This document shows positions 17,650 through 25,604 of a DNA stretch of 45,903 nt, in pieces (within the stretch, counting starts at the first letter, position 1; the number at the start of each line of letters is the position of its first letter). The position numbers and the translations under genes are program-made. Source of the DNA: Spirochaetia bacterium (lineage in GTDB: Bacteria > Spirochaetota > Leptospiria > Leptospirales > Leptonemataceae); the NCBI GenBank assembly GCA_021413825.1, contig JAIOPQ010000030.1, positions 1 to 45,903 of the forward strand. The letters are read 5' to 3'. Below the pieces are notes generated by a model. That model was given only the letters and a program-made list of their open reading frames with translations, was not told the DNA's origin and did not search any database.

Positions 17650-18858
17650 CTAGCCGTGATCCTTCTCCCAATCACGCGCATATTGCTGCACCTGTTTGTA
17701 CCGTTCTTCTTTATCTAATCCCTGATATTCCTTTTTGGAAAACTCATCTACATCATACGCTCGACCGGTCACAAAATCCGATGCGACCGGAGGAATCCAT
17801 TCGTCCAGGGGTTCTGTATTAGTAGGAACAACTTCTCCGCGCGCTAGCATCCCATCCAGTTGCCGCGGATCAAACGGAAGGTTCATTCGACGACCACGCA
17901 AGTTTTTCAAAACCAGTTTGCCATTGCTAAACTCGCGATCATGAAAGACGATTCCAAAGAAATTCAATGGCAGTTTCTGTTGACCCTTTTCCAAATATTT
18001 CACGAGATGAACGCGCCCATACGGCTCACCCGATTGATCGAATATGTTTGCATCAAATACATACTTCCCTGCTTTCTTTACATCAATGGACGCATCAACG
18101 ACCAGTGATCCGTCTTCTATATGATCGTAGAAATCCCCCGTAAAAGCGGCCGGAACGGTGGGCGTGCTGTTGAAGTCCGCAACGACTTGATTATTTTTTA
18201 CCTGCGGTGTATCAAATGTAACTCGAAGTTCTACTTCCCCCCAGTGCAGTCGTTCGCCGGAACGAGGCGTCCAGGTAATTTTAGATTTCCCATCGCCTCC
18301 TGTTTCGCTGCTTGCCTGACCGGCTAACCTTCGTCCAAACGTAAAATCAGAATACACGTCCGCTGAGATGATTCGAGGCACCACAGAATTTCCGTCCGTA
18401 TCCGTAACTTCTAGAATTGCAATAGCAGGTGTGTTACCAGTAACAATGTGACTGGGGCCAGACCAGGAATAATACAGAACAGGCTTTTCATCTTCGCCCG
18501 GTGGATTGTGGGCGTAAATGGGATGGCGGGCCGGATGAATCTTGAATGGCTCGGTGAGATCAGTCATTGTGCGGGTTAAGGGGCGCGAATCAAGCGGATA
18601 GCGATACTGCATTTGAAATTGAAGCATCATGATCTCGGGCGTTGCTACTTCGGCCGCCTGAATTTTCTTCGCTGCTCCGTTCTCGTCTACGCTCGTCATC
18701 TCTTCAGATGAAGATGGGCGATTTCTTTCCTCTTCAAATGCAACTGCAGCGCGTCCCGTACGATTTGTTATTCGTCCTCCGAGCAGCAAAGTGCCAATTG
18801 CAATGCAAAGTAGTATGACGCTGCCACCCAGTATAAGGTAGATTTTATTCTTATTCAC
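17650..18858 (-). CDS. Membrane-anchored hypothetical exported protein
   Basis: A 402-residue protein starting at GTG, six bases after a G6 run. One N-terminal membrane helix (IYLILGGSVILLCIAIGTLL) is followed by a large extracytoplasmic part. The first 80 residues after the helix are low in order. From about 120 there are beta strands of Ig-like character (HIVTGNTPAIAILEVTDTDG, SLVVDASIDVKKAGKYVFDA), as in proteins that bind other envelope components. The C-terminus is helical and charged. It is probably anchored in the inner membrane facing the periplasm. No family recognised. Confidence 0.62.
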   Translation of the reverse strand: MNKNKIYLILGGSVILLCIAIGTLLLGGRITNRTGRAAVAFEEERNRPSSSEEMTSVDENGAAKKIQAAEVATPEIMMLQFQMQYRYPLDSRPLTRTMTDLTEPFKIHPARHPIYAHNPPGEDEKPVLYYSWSGPSHIVTGNTPAIAILEVTDTDGNSVVPRIISADVYSDFTFGRRLAGQASSETGGDGKSKITWTPRSGERLHWGEVELRVTFDTPQVKNNQVVADFNSTPTVPAAFTGDFYDHIEDGSLVVDASIDVKKAGKYVFDANIFDQSGEPYGRVHLVKYLEKGQQKLPLNFFGIVFHDREFSNGKLVLKNLRGRRMNLPFDPRQLDGMLARGEVVPTNTEPLDEWIPPVASDFVTGRAYDVDEFSKKEYQGLDKEERYKQVQQYARDWEKDHG

Positions 18859-18864
18859 AGATTT

Positions 18865-18870
18865 CCCCCC
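18865..18870 (-). promoter_or_regulatory. G6 ribosome binding site with GTG start
   Basis: GGGGGG, six bases before the GTG at 18858; it decides this start in the absence of any nearby ATG. Confidence 0.6.
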
Positions 18871-18875
18871 AGAGC

Positions 18876-18906
18876 AAAAACCCCGGTCATTTCTGACCGG
18901 GGTTTT
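18876..18906. terminator. Bidirectional Rho-independent terminator
   Basis: CCCCGGTCA-tttc-TGACCGGGG, a perfect nine-pair stem with A5 on one side and T4 on the other. It ends the hydrolase transcript (minus strand) and insulates the gene that starts at 18858. Confidence 0.85.
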
Positions 18907-18929
18907 CCAGAATCAAGTTTGCTATTAAA

Positions 18930-19784
18930 TCACAGATTACCGGTTAGTCGGTCAAACGCATCTCGACCAACGCATTTCATTCCAGTGTGATCCGTATTGT
19001 AAGCAGTGTTGCTAGTGTTACAAGGCTTTGCACCTTTGCTGTTGCAATATACGGAGCGTGACTTGTATTTCGCATTGTTTGGATCCACGCATTTAGTCAT
19101 GTTCCCATTTGAACTAAATCCACACGTAGAAGCAAAGTTCACTGCTGAATCATCTGTTCCACCAATCACAGCGGATGCAGCGCAAGCAGTTGCGCCGTAG
19201 CAAGCGTAACCAGCTGTCATGTATTCTGTGACTGGATTGTTGTTGTGATTCCAACTACGTGCAGTTGAAACTTTCAGCGCATTATCCATACCTGTTCCAG
19301 TTGCCCAGGCTCCCGCAGAAGCAAGCGGCGATCCACCGGAAGCACTTGCAGCCGTCACTATGTAGAGAAGACCGGTTGTTCCAGCGGCGTTGCCCTGCTC
19401 GAAGGCATAGTCCATTGCCATGCAACCTGCGCTGTGGCAGAGAAATACGCACTGATTTCCATTCTTGCAATAAGTATTGAAGGCAGTTTGGATATAAGTC
19501 TGCGCGCGGCATGTTCCGTAGGTACGCGGATCAGAATTACCATCGTAGTTAATGAAGAGTGATCTCCATGAGCCTGCAGTTACTGCGCGCGATCTGTTCG
19601 CAGCACCGTATGAATCGGAACTGTTGAAGTTTCCGTTGTTATCTGAAGTTTGAATTCCGCAATTGGTTGCAGGTGCACTTCTACCGTGGATGTAGATTAC
19701 ATAGTTCAACGCCATTGCTGGAGTTGTGATTAGAGCAGCTGAGCTGAGAACCAGCAGTGCTGCGAGATACTTGAGTGTGGTCAT
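18930..19784 (-). CDS. Secreted cysteine-rich alpha/beta hydrolase-like protein
   Basis: A 284-residue protein with a signal peptide (cleavage near residue 26, AMA-LN). The first strand ends in YIHG, the oxyanion position of lipases. CHSAGC (residues 116-121) has the form of a nucleophile elbow, with Ser118 flanked by cysteines instead of the usual first glycine. GGTDDS and the late YNTDHTGM (His near 266) could supply acid and His. About ten cysteines suggest several disulphides. The start is set by a G5 run nine bases upstream. It has its own terminator. Lipase, esterase or an inactive relative are all possible. Confidence 0.68.
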   Translation of the reverse strand: MTTLKYLAALLVLSSAALITTPAMALNYVIYIHGRSAPATNCGIQTSDNNGNFNSSDSYGAANRSRAVTAGSWRSLFINYDGNSDPRTYGTCRAQTYIQTAFNTYCKNGNQCVFLCHSAGCMAMDYAFEQGNAAGTTGLLYIVTAASASGGSPLASAGAWATGTGMDNALKVSTARSWNHNNNPVTEYMTAGYACYGATACAASAVIGGTDDSAVNFASTCGFSSNGNMTKCVDPNNAKYKSRSVYCNSKGAKPCNTSNTAYNTDHTGMKCVGRDAFDRLTGNL

Positions 19785-20001
19785 TTGAGCATTCCCCCTT
19801 TATTCCGGCTGAGCCGGTTGCATCCCCCTATTGCAGGATGCGTGCCACCGCCAGGTTTATGCCGACCACACACAGAATGTCTCGAAATGCCGTTCTGCCG
19901 CATTCCTAGGTCGCTCATTCCGCAAAGCCATTCACCGGTGCACGATTTTCGGCCGCTCATTTTGGGCCGTACGGCCCAAATCGGCCACCACGGAACAGAG
20001 C
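19785..20001. other. Intergenic region with palindromes
   Basis: No gene is seen here. It holds a perfect 20-base palindrome at 19961-19980, a hairpin CCGGC-TCA-GCCGG near 19807-19819 and a stem GCATCC/GGATGC near 19820-19842, plus the G5 ribosome binding site. It lies between the thioesterase and hydrolase genes, both on the minus strand, so it should include the promoter of the hydrolase gene. Confidence 0.5.
19961..19980. repeat. Perfect 20-base palindrome
   Basis: TTTGGGCCGTACGGCCCAAA is self-complementary over its whole length. It is 22 bases past the thioesterase stop codon. It may be a 3' structure or a dimeric protein site. Confidence 0.7.
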
Positions 20002-20436
20002 CTAGACGTAGCCGATGTCCGGAGTAAGGGCAATCCCGGAGCGAACGAATTTCCCCGATCCGGTTGCTATCACGTCCCCTTCAGAATTAAACAGCTGCGA
20101 TTCGCAAACGAAGACACGCCGGGCAGCAGAAATCACCTTTCCCGCTGCATGCAAAACACCCGCGTTCACAGGCTTCAGAAATCGCGTTTCAAAGACGGCA
20201 GTCAGGACGAAAACGTCCGGAACAAGCGAATTGGCCGCGAAGAATGCAGCATCATCCAGGGCCTTAAAGTAAACGTGACCGTGAACAGCACCTGCAGCAT
20301 GAAAGAAATCGGTTCGGACGGGTATGCGAATGTGGGCTTCGCTGTGTCGTATCTCCACAGAGAGGCGAAAATAGTCATTCACGGGAGCCTTTAGATACAT
20401 CCGCTCTAGCTTTCGAAAGTGTTCGTCATTGGGCAC
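20002..20436 (-). CDS. Hotdog-fold thioesterase (PaaI-like)
   Basis: The 144-residue protein starts at GTG (20436) with AGAGGT five bases upstream. The frame is open further upstream, but that part has no family character and runs antisense to fliG. Hotdog features are the helix-start region FFHAAGAVHGHVYFKALDDAAFFAANS and the strand set VLTAVFETRFLKPVNAGVLHAAGKV. This family hydrolyses acyl- or aryl-CoA. The usual catalytic Asp of the central helix is present in the ALDDAA stretch. The gene is divergent from fliG with about 115 bases between starts. Confidence 0.83.
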   Translation of the reverse strand: MPNDEHFRKLERMYLKAPVNDYFRLSVEIRHSEAHIRIPVRTDFFHAAGAVHGHVYFKALDDAAFFAANSLVPDVFVLTAVFETRFLKPVNAGVLHAAGKVISAARRVFVCESQLFNSEGDVIATGSGKFVRSGIALTPDIGYV

Positions 20437-20551
20437 GGGATACCTCTGGCCTGAACCTGACGCCTGGGCATCTACAGGCAAGAAAAAGCAGGGTCCCCCC
20501 TCGGCGATTTGGGCTTTCACATCTGGAGGGCTGTTGTGCAATGTCCCCAAC

Positions 20552-21568
20552 GTGCTGGCTGGCAAAAAATCGCATCTAACGGGGCGGCAGAAGGCGGCGG
20601 TCTTCCTGATCACGCTGGGTCCTGACGTGGCCGCAGACATATTCAAGCACCTCCGTGAAGATGAAATCGAAACACTAACCTTTGAAATGGCTCGGCTAAA
20701 CAACGTCGATCCAGGAGATAAGGAGACCGTACTTGTAGAATTCAATGAGCTGATGATGGCTCAGGAGTTTATAACAACAGGCGGTATCGACTATGCCCGC
20801 GAAGTACTCGAGCGCGCAGTTGGAACTCAAAAATCAATAGATATTATAAATCGCTTAACGTCAAGCATTCAAGTTAGACCATTCGATTTTGTAAGACGCA
20901 CCGATCCAACTCAGCTCCTGAACTTTATTCAGTACGAACATCCGCAAACTGTAGCCTTGATCTTATGCTACCTTGAGCCACAGAAATCCTCCGCAATTCT
21001 TGGATCCCTGCCTCATCAAATCCAGGCAGAGGTTGCGCGACGGATTGCAACCATGGAACGTGTATCGCCTGACGTGCTACGTGAAGTGGAACGAGTACTT
21101 GAACGGAAACTGTCGAGCCTTACATCTCAAGATTTTGCAACAACCGGTGGGGTCGATGCAATCGTAGAGATTCTTACAAACGTGGATCGTGGAACAGAAA
21201 AGACTATTATTGAAGCTCTGGAAGAGGAAGATCCGGAGCTGGCAGAAGAGATTAAAAAGAAAATGTTCGTATTTGAAGATATTGTGCTTCTAGACGACAG
21301 GGCAATCCAGCGCGTACTGCGTGAGGTAGATAACCAGGAGCTTGCAAAAGCACTCAAGTCGGTTGAAGCAGAGGTTCAGGAAAAGATTTTCAAAAACATG
21401 TCTAAGCGTGCAGCGTCCCTTCTGCGTGAAGATATGGACTTCATGGGTCCAGTTCGATTGAAAGACGTTGAAGATTGCCAGCAAAAGATTGTAAATATTA
21501 TTCGTAAACTTGAAGACGCGGGTGAAATCGTCGTTGCGCGCTCCGGTGAAGAGGAACTCGTCGTCTAA
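20552..21568 (+). CDS. fliG: Flagellar motor switch protein FliG
   Basis: Rotor/switch protein of the flagellar C-ring that interacts with the stator. From the GTG at 20552 it is 338 residues, the usual FliG length, opening VLAGKKSHLTGRQKAAVFLI as in spirochaete FliG. An in-frame ATG at 20429 would add 41 untypical residues and run over the thioesterase start. The signature FKHLREDEIE is in the N-terminal domain, EHPQTVALILCYL in the middle domain, and the C-terminal torque helix has the charged pattern DDRAIQRVLREVD. A TTG at 20534 three bases behind GGAGGG is an alternative start. No other flagellar gene is adjacent. Confidence 0.95.
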   Translation: MLAGKKSHLTGRQKAAVFLITLGPDVAADIFKHLREDEIETLTFEMARLNNVDPGDKETVLVEFNELMMAQEFITTGGIDYAREVLERAVGTQKSIDIINRLTSSIQVRPFDFVRRTDPTQLLNFIQYEHPQTVALILCYLEPQKSSAILGSLPHQIQAEVARRIATMERVSPDVLREVERVLERKLSSLTSQDFATTGGVDAIVEILTNVDRGTEKTIIEALEEEDPELAEEIKKKMFVFEDIVLLDDRAIQRVLREVDNQELAKALKSVEAEVQEKIFKNMSKRAASLLREDMDFMGPVRLKDVEDCQQKIVNIIRKLEDAGEIVVARSGEEELVV

Positions 21569-21582
21569 CGGTATTCTGAATT

Positions 21583-22749
21583 ATGCAATTGGCACAATTT
21601 GATAGAAAAAACTTTCTGCTCAAATCCGGTAGCCTATTGACCGTTCCGCTCTTGAAATATTGCACGGATGCAAGGCTCGCGGGAAGATCCGGAAACGATC
21701 CGCTTCAAAATGCAGAGCTGGCCGGATACACTGAACCCGCGCTTAAAGCTATTAACTTTGGAATTACGGCCCCCAACGCCCACAATACGCAGGCATGGAA
21801 ATTTAAACTTCTGAATCCTGAGGAATTTCTGCTGTATGTAGACGAGTCTCGCCTGCTTCCTGTAACGGACATTCCAGCGCGACAAATTCACATAAGCCAG
21901 GGTACGTTTCTTGAGGTGATGCGCATTGGCGCAGAAGGAATCGGCTATAAATCAGAAATCAGACTCTTTCCTGAAGGCCAATATTCATCTGCTGAGATTG
22001 GAAAGAAGCCTGTAGCCCACGTAAAATTAAAAAAACAGGATGCAATCACAGGTCCGCTATTCCAGGCAATCAAGTCCCGTGCAACGAACCGAACCAAATA
22101 CCACGGAGATCTGATCACCGTTCCGGACACAGAATCGATTCTGAAGCTTGCAGCACCTGCGTATTCCAGCATACGCTTCATCCTGGCCGAAAAGATGCGG
22201 CCTTACTTCGAGCTACTTTGCGACTCAATGAACCTGGAAAGCAGGAACTTCAAGCTTGCAGATGAATCCAGGCTCTGGTTTCGTTTCAGCGATAGTGAGA
22301 TTCAAGACAAGCGAGATGGAATCGGGTTACCTGGCAAGGGTATCACAGGATTTACACGCTGGATGGCTGAAACGTTCTTTGTAAGTGCTGACCCAAAGAA
22401 ATTCCACGATCCAGACGGTACAAACCTGTTCCTGAGTCGTTACAAAGAAAACGTTGAAACATCACGGGGAATTGTCTACTGGCAAACCAGTGCAAACACC
22501 ATGAAGGATTGGGTTCAAACAGGATTCGATTACGCGCGCTTTCAATTGGCGATTACCAGTCTGGGCTATGTAATGCACCCAATGAGCCAGCTACTGCAAG
22601 AATATCCAGAAATGAACGACCTTCAAAAAAAGTTCAACCAGCTGACGGGCGTGAATGCACCGGCAAAGATTCAAATGATCGTGCGTCTGGGTCGCAGTGA
22701 CTATCAATATCTTTCACCGCGACGCAGTGCCAAATCAATGCTTATCTAG
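21583..22749 (+). CDS. Nitroreductase-like (Acg-type) flavoprotein
   Basis: A 388-residue protein starting 14 bases after fliG. The nitroreductase fold is visible in NFGITAPNAHNTQAWKF (FMN contacts near residue 60-75), in SRATNRTKYHG (about 165) and in the late segment WVQTGFDYARFQLAITSLG. The length and the split halves match the mycobacterial Acg-like/twin-domain group. The N-terminus has a hydrophobic stretch (FLLKSGSLLTVPLLKYC), so it may be membrane-associated. The flavin-dependent substrate is unknown. Cotranscription with fliG is likely because of the short gap. Confidence 0.8.
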   Translation: MQLAQFDRKNFLLKSGSLLTVPLLKYCTDARLAGRSGNDPLQNAELAGYTEPALKAINFGITAPNAHNTQAWKFKLLNPEEFLLYVDESRLLPVTDIPARQIHISQGTFLEVMRIGAEGIGYKSEIRLFPEGQYSSAEIGKKPVAHVKLKKQDAITGPLFQAIKSRATNRTKYHGDLITVPDTESILKLAAPAYSSIRFILAEKMRPYFELLCDSMNLESRNFKLADESRLWFRFSDSEIQDKRDGIGLPGKGITGFTRWMAETFFVSADPKKFHDPDGTNLFLSRYKENVETSRGIVYWQTSANTMKDWVQTGFDYARFQLAITSLGYVMHPMSQLLQEYPEMNDLQKKFNQLTGVNAPAKIQMIVRLGRSDYQYLSPRRSAKSMLI

Positions 22750-22784
22750 AACACGTTATTAGTTTCTAACTGCTGCAACGAATC

Positions 22785-22790
22785 GGGGGG
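22785..22790 (+). promoter_or_regulatory. G6 ribosome binding site
   Basis: GGGGGG three bases before the ATG at 22794, one of four such homopolymer sites in the window. Confidence 0.55.
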
Positions 22791-22793
22791 AAC

Positions 22794-23432
22794 ATGAAAC
22801 AGAAACACATTATTGATACGTTCAAGGGGCTGACCGGCCCGGTCGTGCTGTTTCTAATTTTTGCGTTTCACCAGGAAGACAACATAACCGCCTGGGTCTA
22901 TCTGGCACTGCATGGAACGTACGGCATTCTCTGGATTCTAAAGAGCCAAATCTACGGTGATAAGCAGTGGGAACAGCCGGTAACTTTGGTCAGGGGCGCA
23001 ATGCTGGTTTCAGGGTTGAGTATGTACTGGATCGCTCCACTCGTTATTACATATTATTCAGTTCAGGCACACCCAGTTCAAATCGCAATTGCCGTTGCAA
23101 TGTTTGGATTCGGTGGATTTTTTCATTTCGCTTCCGATCTACAAAAACATGTGCAGCTTCAACTGAAGCCAGGATTGATTACTACAGGCTTATTCTCGCG
23201 GACGCGTAACCCTAATTACTTTGGTGAGTTCTTGATTTACTCAAGCTTTGCATTGTTGCCAATCCACGGATTAAGCTGGTGGATTGGATTTCTTCCTGCC
23301 ATTGGGTTTGCTTCCATTATTGCAGTTGAATGGATTCCAAATATTCTCAGGAAAGAAAAATCACTGTCGCGTTATCCTGAATTCGCAGCTTACAAAAAGA
23401 GATCCGGCCTGCTAATTCCGTTCATTTTCTAG
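22794..23432 (+). CDS. ICMT/DUF1295-type membrane methyltransferase-like protein
   Basis: A 212-residue protein with five to six membrane helices. The C-terminal part has the signature shared by isoprenylcysteine carboxyl methyltransferases and steroid reductase-like proteins: LITTGLFSRTRNPNYFGEF (about 148-166), followed by a hydrophobic pair and EWIPNILRKEKSLSRYPEFAAYKKRS. These bind S-adenosylmethionine or NADPH at the cytoplasmic side; the substrate is unknown. Start chosen by the G6 ribosome binding site three bases ahead. Confidence 0.82.
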   Translation: MKQKHIIDTFKGLTGPVVLFLIFAFHQEDNITAWVYLALHGTYGILWILKSQIYGDKQWEQPVTLVRGAMLVSGLSMYWIAPLVITYYSVQAHPVQIAIAVAMFGFGGFFHFASDLQKHVQLQLKPGLITTGLFSRTRNPNYFGEFLIYSSFALLPIHGLSWWIGFLPAIGFASIIAVEWIPNILRKEKSLSRYPEFAAYKKRSGLLIPFIF

Positions 23433-23491
23433 ACAATCTAGCATAAAAGGAAATCAAATCAGTTTGGCCTTGTCACAGGTCTCGCTACAAA

Positions 23492-23503
23492 CTCCGTACG
23501 GAG
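23492..23503. repeat. Perfect 12-base palindrome CTCCGTACGGAG
   Basis: It lies in the gap between the ICMT-like gene and the DUF1554 lipoprotein gene. It could be an operator or part of a weak terminator; there is no T-tract. Confidence 0.4.
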
Positions 23504-23586
23504 AAGACTACAGCGCATAACGTTATCATAACGCGCATGAATATTGCTGATTTTCAACCGCAAGCTATCCTCGTCCTGGGAATGGT

Positions 23587-24264
23587 ATGTGGAGATTTCT
23601 TTGCTTGCTTCTTCTGGCCGCTTTGAATTGCGCCTACAGGTCGGATTGCATTTCTACCGACGGCGCATGCCAGCCGCTCGTAACGTACGTCTTGTTTCAA
23701 AACGCTGGGATAAACCTATCTTCTCCCGCCGGGAATCCGACTGCCACAACTCCCTCTTCGGTCTCTGGCCTGATATTTCTATTTAGAACCACAACTACAT
23801 CTACAGGACTCCTGGGCGGAGTCGGTGGTCGCGGTGGAGCAGATGTACTCTGTGCCGGATCGAGGGGTTCCTATGTATTCCCGGACAACTCCTGCAGCAG
23901 CACACGCGCCTTTATTTCAATCAACGGCACCGATGAGATTTCAGACATGCCCACGAACTACGGTGTCCCTTCCGGAAACTCTATACAGGGACAAACAGGA
24001 ACCGAAATAGCAGCAGATTGGACAGCACTTTTGAGTGGTTCAATTTCCGTATCGCTTTCAACTGCAAGCGTTCTGCCAGCGGCAACCGCCTGGGCAAGTT
24101 ATTCCACGTCGTCGGGGACGCTCGCTGGAAATAACTGCACGAATGGCACGGTGACTGGATTGAATGGACAGGTCGGCACGTCTGGTAGCACGAACGCAAC
24201 CTGGATGGATAACGGAACCAGCCTTTGCATTGCGCCAACCTACCTTCTCTGTTTATGCTACTGA
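23587..24264 (+). CDS. DUF1554 lipoprotein (Leptospirales type)
   Basis: A 225-residue outer-envelope lipoprotein. The signal peptide MWRFLCLLLLAALNC ends in lipobox AALN-C. The DUF1554 domain covers about residues 60-225. It shows LGGVGGRGGADVLC at its start, the segment TRAFISINGTDEISDMPTNYG, a Trp-Leu-containing core (DWTALLSGSI) and the paired cysteine end (CTNGT, then SLCIAPTYLLCLC). This domain is common in Leptospira lipoproteins and resembles collagen-type C-lectin modules. Ligand unknown; surface or periplasmic. It ends six bases from the convergent gene. Confidence 0.82.
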   Translation: MWRFLCLLLLAALNCAYRSDCISTDGACQPLVTYVLFQNAGINLSSPAGNPTATTPSSVSGLIFLFRTTTTSTGLLGGVGGRGGADVLCAGSRGSYVFPDNSCSSTRAFISINGTDEISDMPTNYGVPSGNSIQGQTGTEIAADWTALLSGSISVSLSTASVLPAATAWASYSTSSGTLAGNNCTNGTVTGLNGQVGTSGSTNATWMDNGTSLCIAPTYLLCLCY

Positions 24265-24269
24265 CGAGA

Positions 24270-24803
24270 TCAGTTGATCGGTGGAACGCGCGGACTTTCT
24301 CCAGGATTGAGCGCAGGCTGTGCCGGAACTGGAACCTGGTACACTCCGCAACTATAGCTCAAGTATTTGCGCGGCTGCGAAGGCGTATTGGAATTAGTCC
24401 AGATGAAATTTTGCCCGGACGTATTCCGCCTAACGCTGTGATTGTCACCCATCGCCTTACCTTGATCACGAAGCTCCATTCGCGTAGTGACGAGCGCTGT
24501 GTCATCTGGCGCACCTTCAAGGAGCGAATTTGCCATAAGTCGATTCGTTGGGGTTACATTTACAAAAAACGAAGCAGAAATATCTGCCTGGCCCATGAGC
24601 ATTTGTTTAACATAAGGCGTTTCCATGCGATTCATTGGAGGAAACCAGGGAGCCATTGCATCCTTCTCTGTAGGCACTACTTTCCAGAAGCAAACCAGTC
24701 TTAGCTTTGCATAATCATCCCACATAGTGGAAGACGGCGCTGCAAATCCTGAGCACAGTGCGACCAATGCGAGAGCTACCATAACAACCATTTTATATTT
24801 CAT
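24270..24803 (-). CDS. Exported hypothetical protein
   Basis: The ATG at 24803 was chosen because AAAGGTG lies six bases upstream and the product (177 residues) then opens with a signal peptide (MKYKMVVMVALALVALCSG). The longer frame adds 26 residues without family character. The mature part has WDDYAKLRLVCFW, FFVNVTPTNRLMANSL and ALVTTRMELRD: a small mixed domain with two cysteines. It is not recognised. It faces the DUF1554 lipoprotein gene. Confidence 0.6.
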   Translation of the reverse strand: MKYKMVVMVALALVALCSGFAAPSSTMWDDYAKLRLVCFWKVVPTEKDAMAPWFPPMNRMETPYVKQMLMGQADISASFFVNVTPTNRLMANSLLEGAPDDTALVTTRMELRDQGKAMGDNHSVRRNTSGQNFIWTNSNTPSQPRKYLSYSCGVYQVPVPAQPALNPGESPRVPPIN

Positions 24804-24896
24804 TGAGTTCACCTTTAGTTCGGACGCACAAGGTTCAAGAAATAGTTCAAAATTGCCGGGCATCCAGACAAATTTAAGCATTGCTGTGGCCCCTGA

Positions 24897-25592
24897 ATGG
24901 ACAAACTGGGATGCATGATTCTGTACGGAGCCGCTTTCTTTGGGACCTCCTTGTTCTTTCTCTGGTTATTTTCCCGCAGCGGTGGCTTGAAACCTGCTAC
25001 AGTCATTGTGGTTTTCGCCGCGGGCATTCTCGCAGGCCCGATTTGCGGAATGGCGGAAGTATTCTTTGAGACTCAGGTGCTATCCGGACCCGAAATGCAA
25101 CATCCCGGACTCAGGGCATTTGCATTGTACATGTTTGGCGTGGGTCCAATTGAAGAAGTTGGAAAGTTTCTGGCGGTGTTTCTAATTGCACTGCAACGCG
25201 CGGATTTCAAGAATTCGTCAGATGGAATCCTGCTTGCTATCTGCTCAGCACTTGGCTTTGCCGCAGGCGAGAACCTCATCTATATGGCAAACTTTGGTCC
25301 CGTGGCCACTTTGCCTCGATTGATTCTTGGAAATCTGGGACATGCTTCTTTCAGTGCATATTGGGGCTACGCCCTGGGCGTGGCCTTGCACGAGAATGCA
25401 AGACTTACAATTGTAATAGAAGGACTACTGCTTGCAGCTGTGCTCCATGGCGTTTACGATTTGCTCCTTACGTTTTCAATTCCCGGTGCCATCGGGGCAA
25501 TGCTTCTGGCGGGATTGCTGATGGTGCTGCTTGTAGGTTTTTTTCGTCGTGAAGGAGCCCGACACAAACTCCCGCTCAAGAAACAAAAGTAA
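24897..25592 (+). CDS. PrsW-family membrane protease-like protein
   Basis: A 231-residue protein with about seven membrane helices. The PrsW/CPBP-type catalytic pattern is present: GPIEEVGKFLAVF (EEx-G-K, about residue 84-96), ALGFAAGENLIYMANF (about 120-135), and HASFSAYWGYALG plus LHGVYDLLL, carrying the histidines. Bacillus PrsW cleaves the anti-sigma factor RsiW inside the membrane. A regulated-proteolysis role is possible here but no target is adjacent. An ATG at 24915 is an equally possible start. The next gene follows after 12 bases. Confidence 0.8.
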   Translation: MDKLGCMILYGAAFFGTSLFFLWLFSRSGGLKPATVIVVFAAGILAGPICGMAEVFFETQVLSGPEMQHPGLRAFALYMFGVGPIEEVGKFLAVFLIALQRADFKNSSDGILLAICSALGFAAGENLIYMANFGPVATLPRLILGNLGHASFSAYWGYALGVALHENARLTIVIEGLLLAAVLHGVYDLLLTFSIPGAIGAMLLAGLLMVLLVGFFRREGARHKLPLKKQK

Positions 25593-25604
25593 TACTAAGA
25601 CAGT

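Noticed and set aside
20437..20745. N-terminal extension of the thioesterase
   Set aside because: It is antisense to fliG, is rich in Ser and has no family similarity; a good GTG start with AGAGGT exists at 20436.
23537..23626. 29-codon frame before the DUF1554 lipoprotein
   Set aside because: Overlaps the signal peptide region out of frame, with no ribosome binding site; insufficient support.
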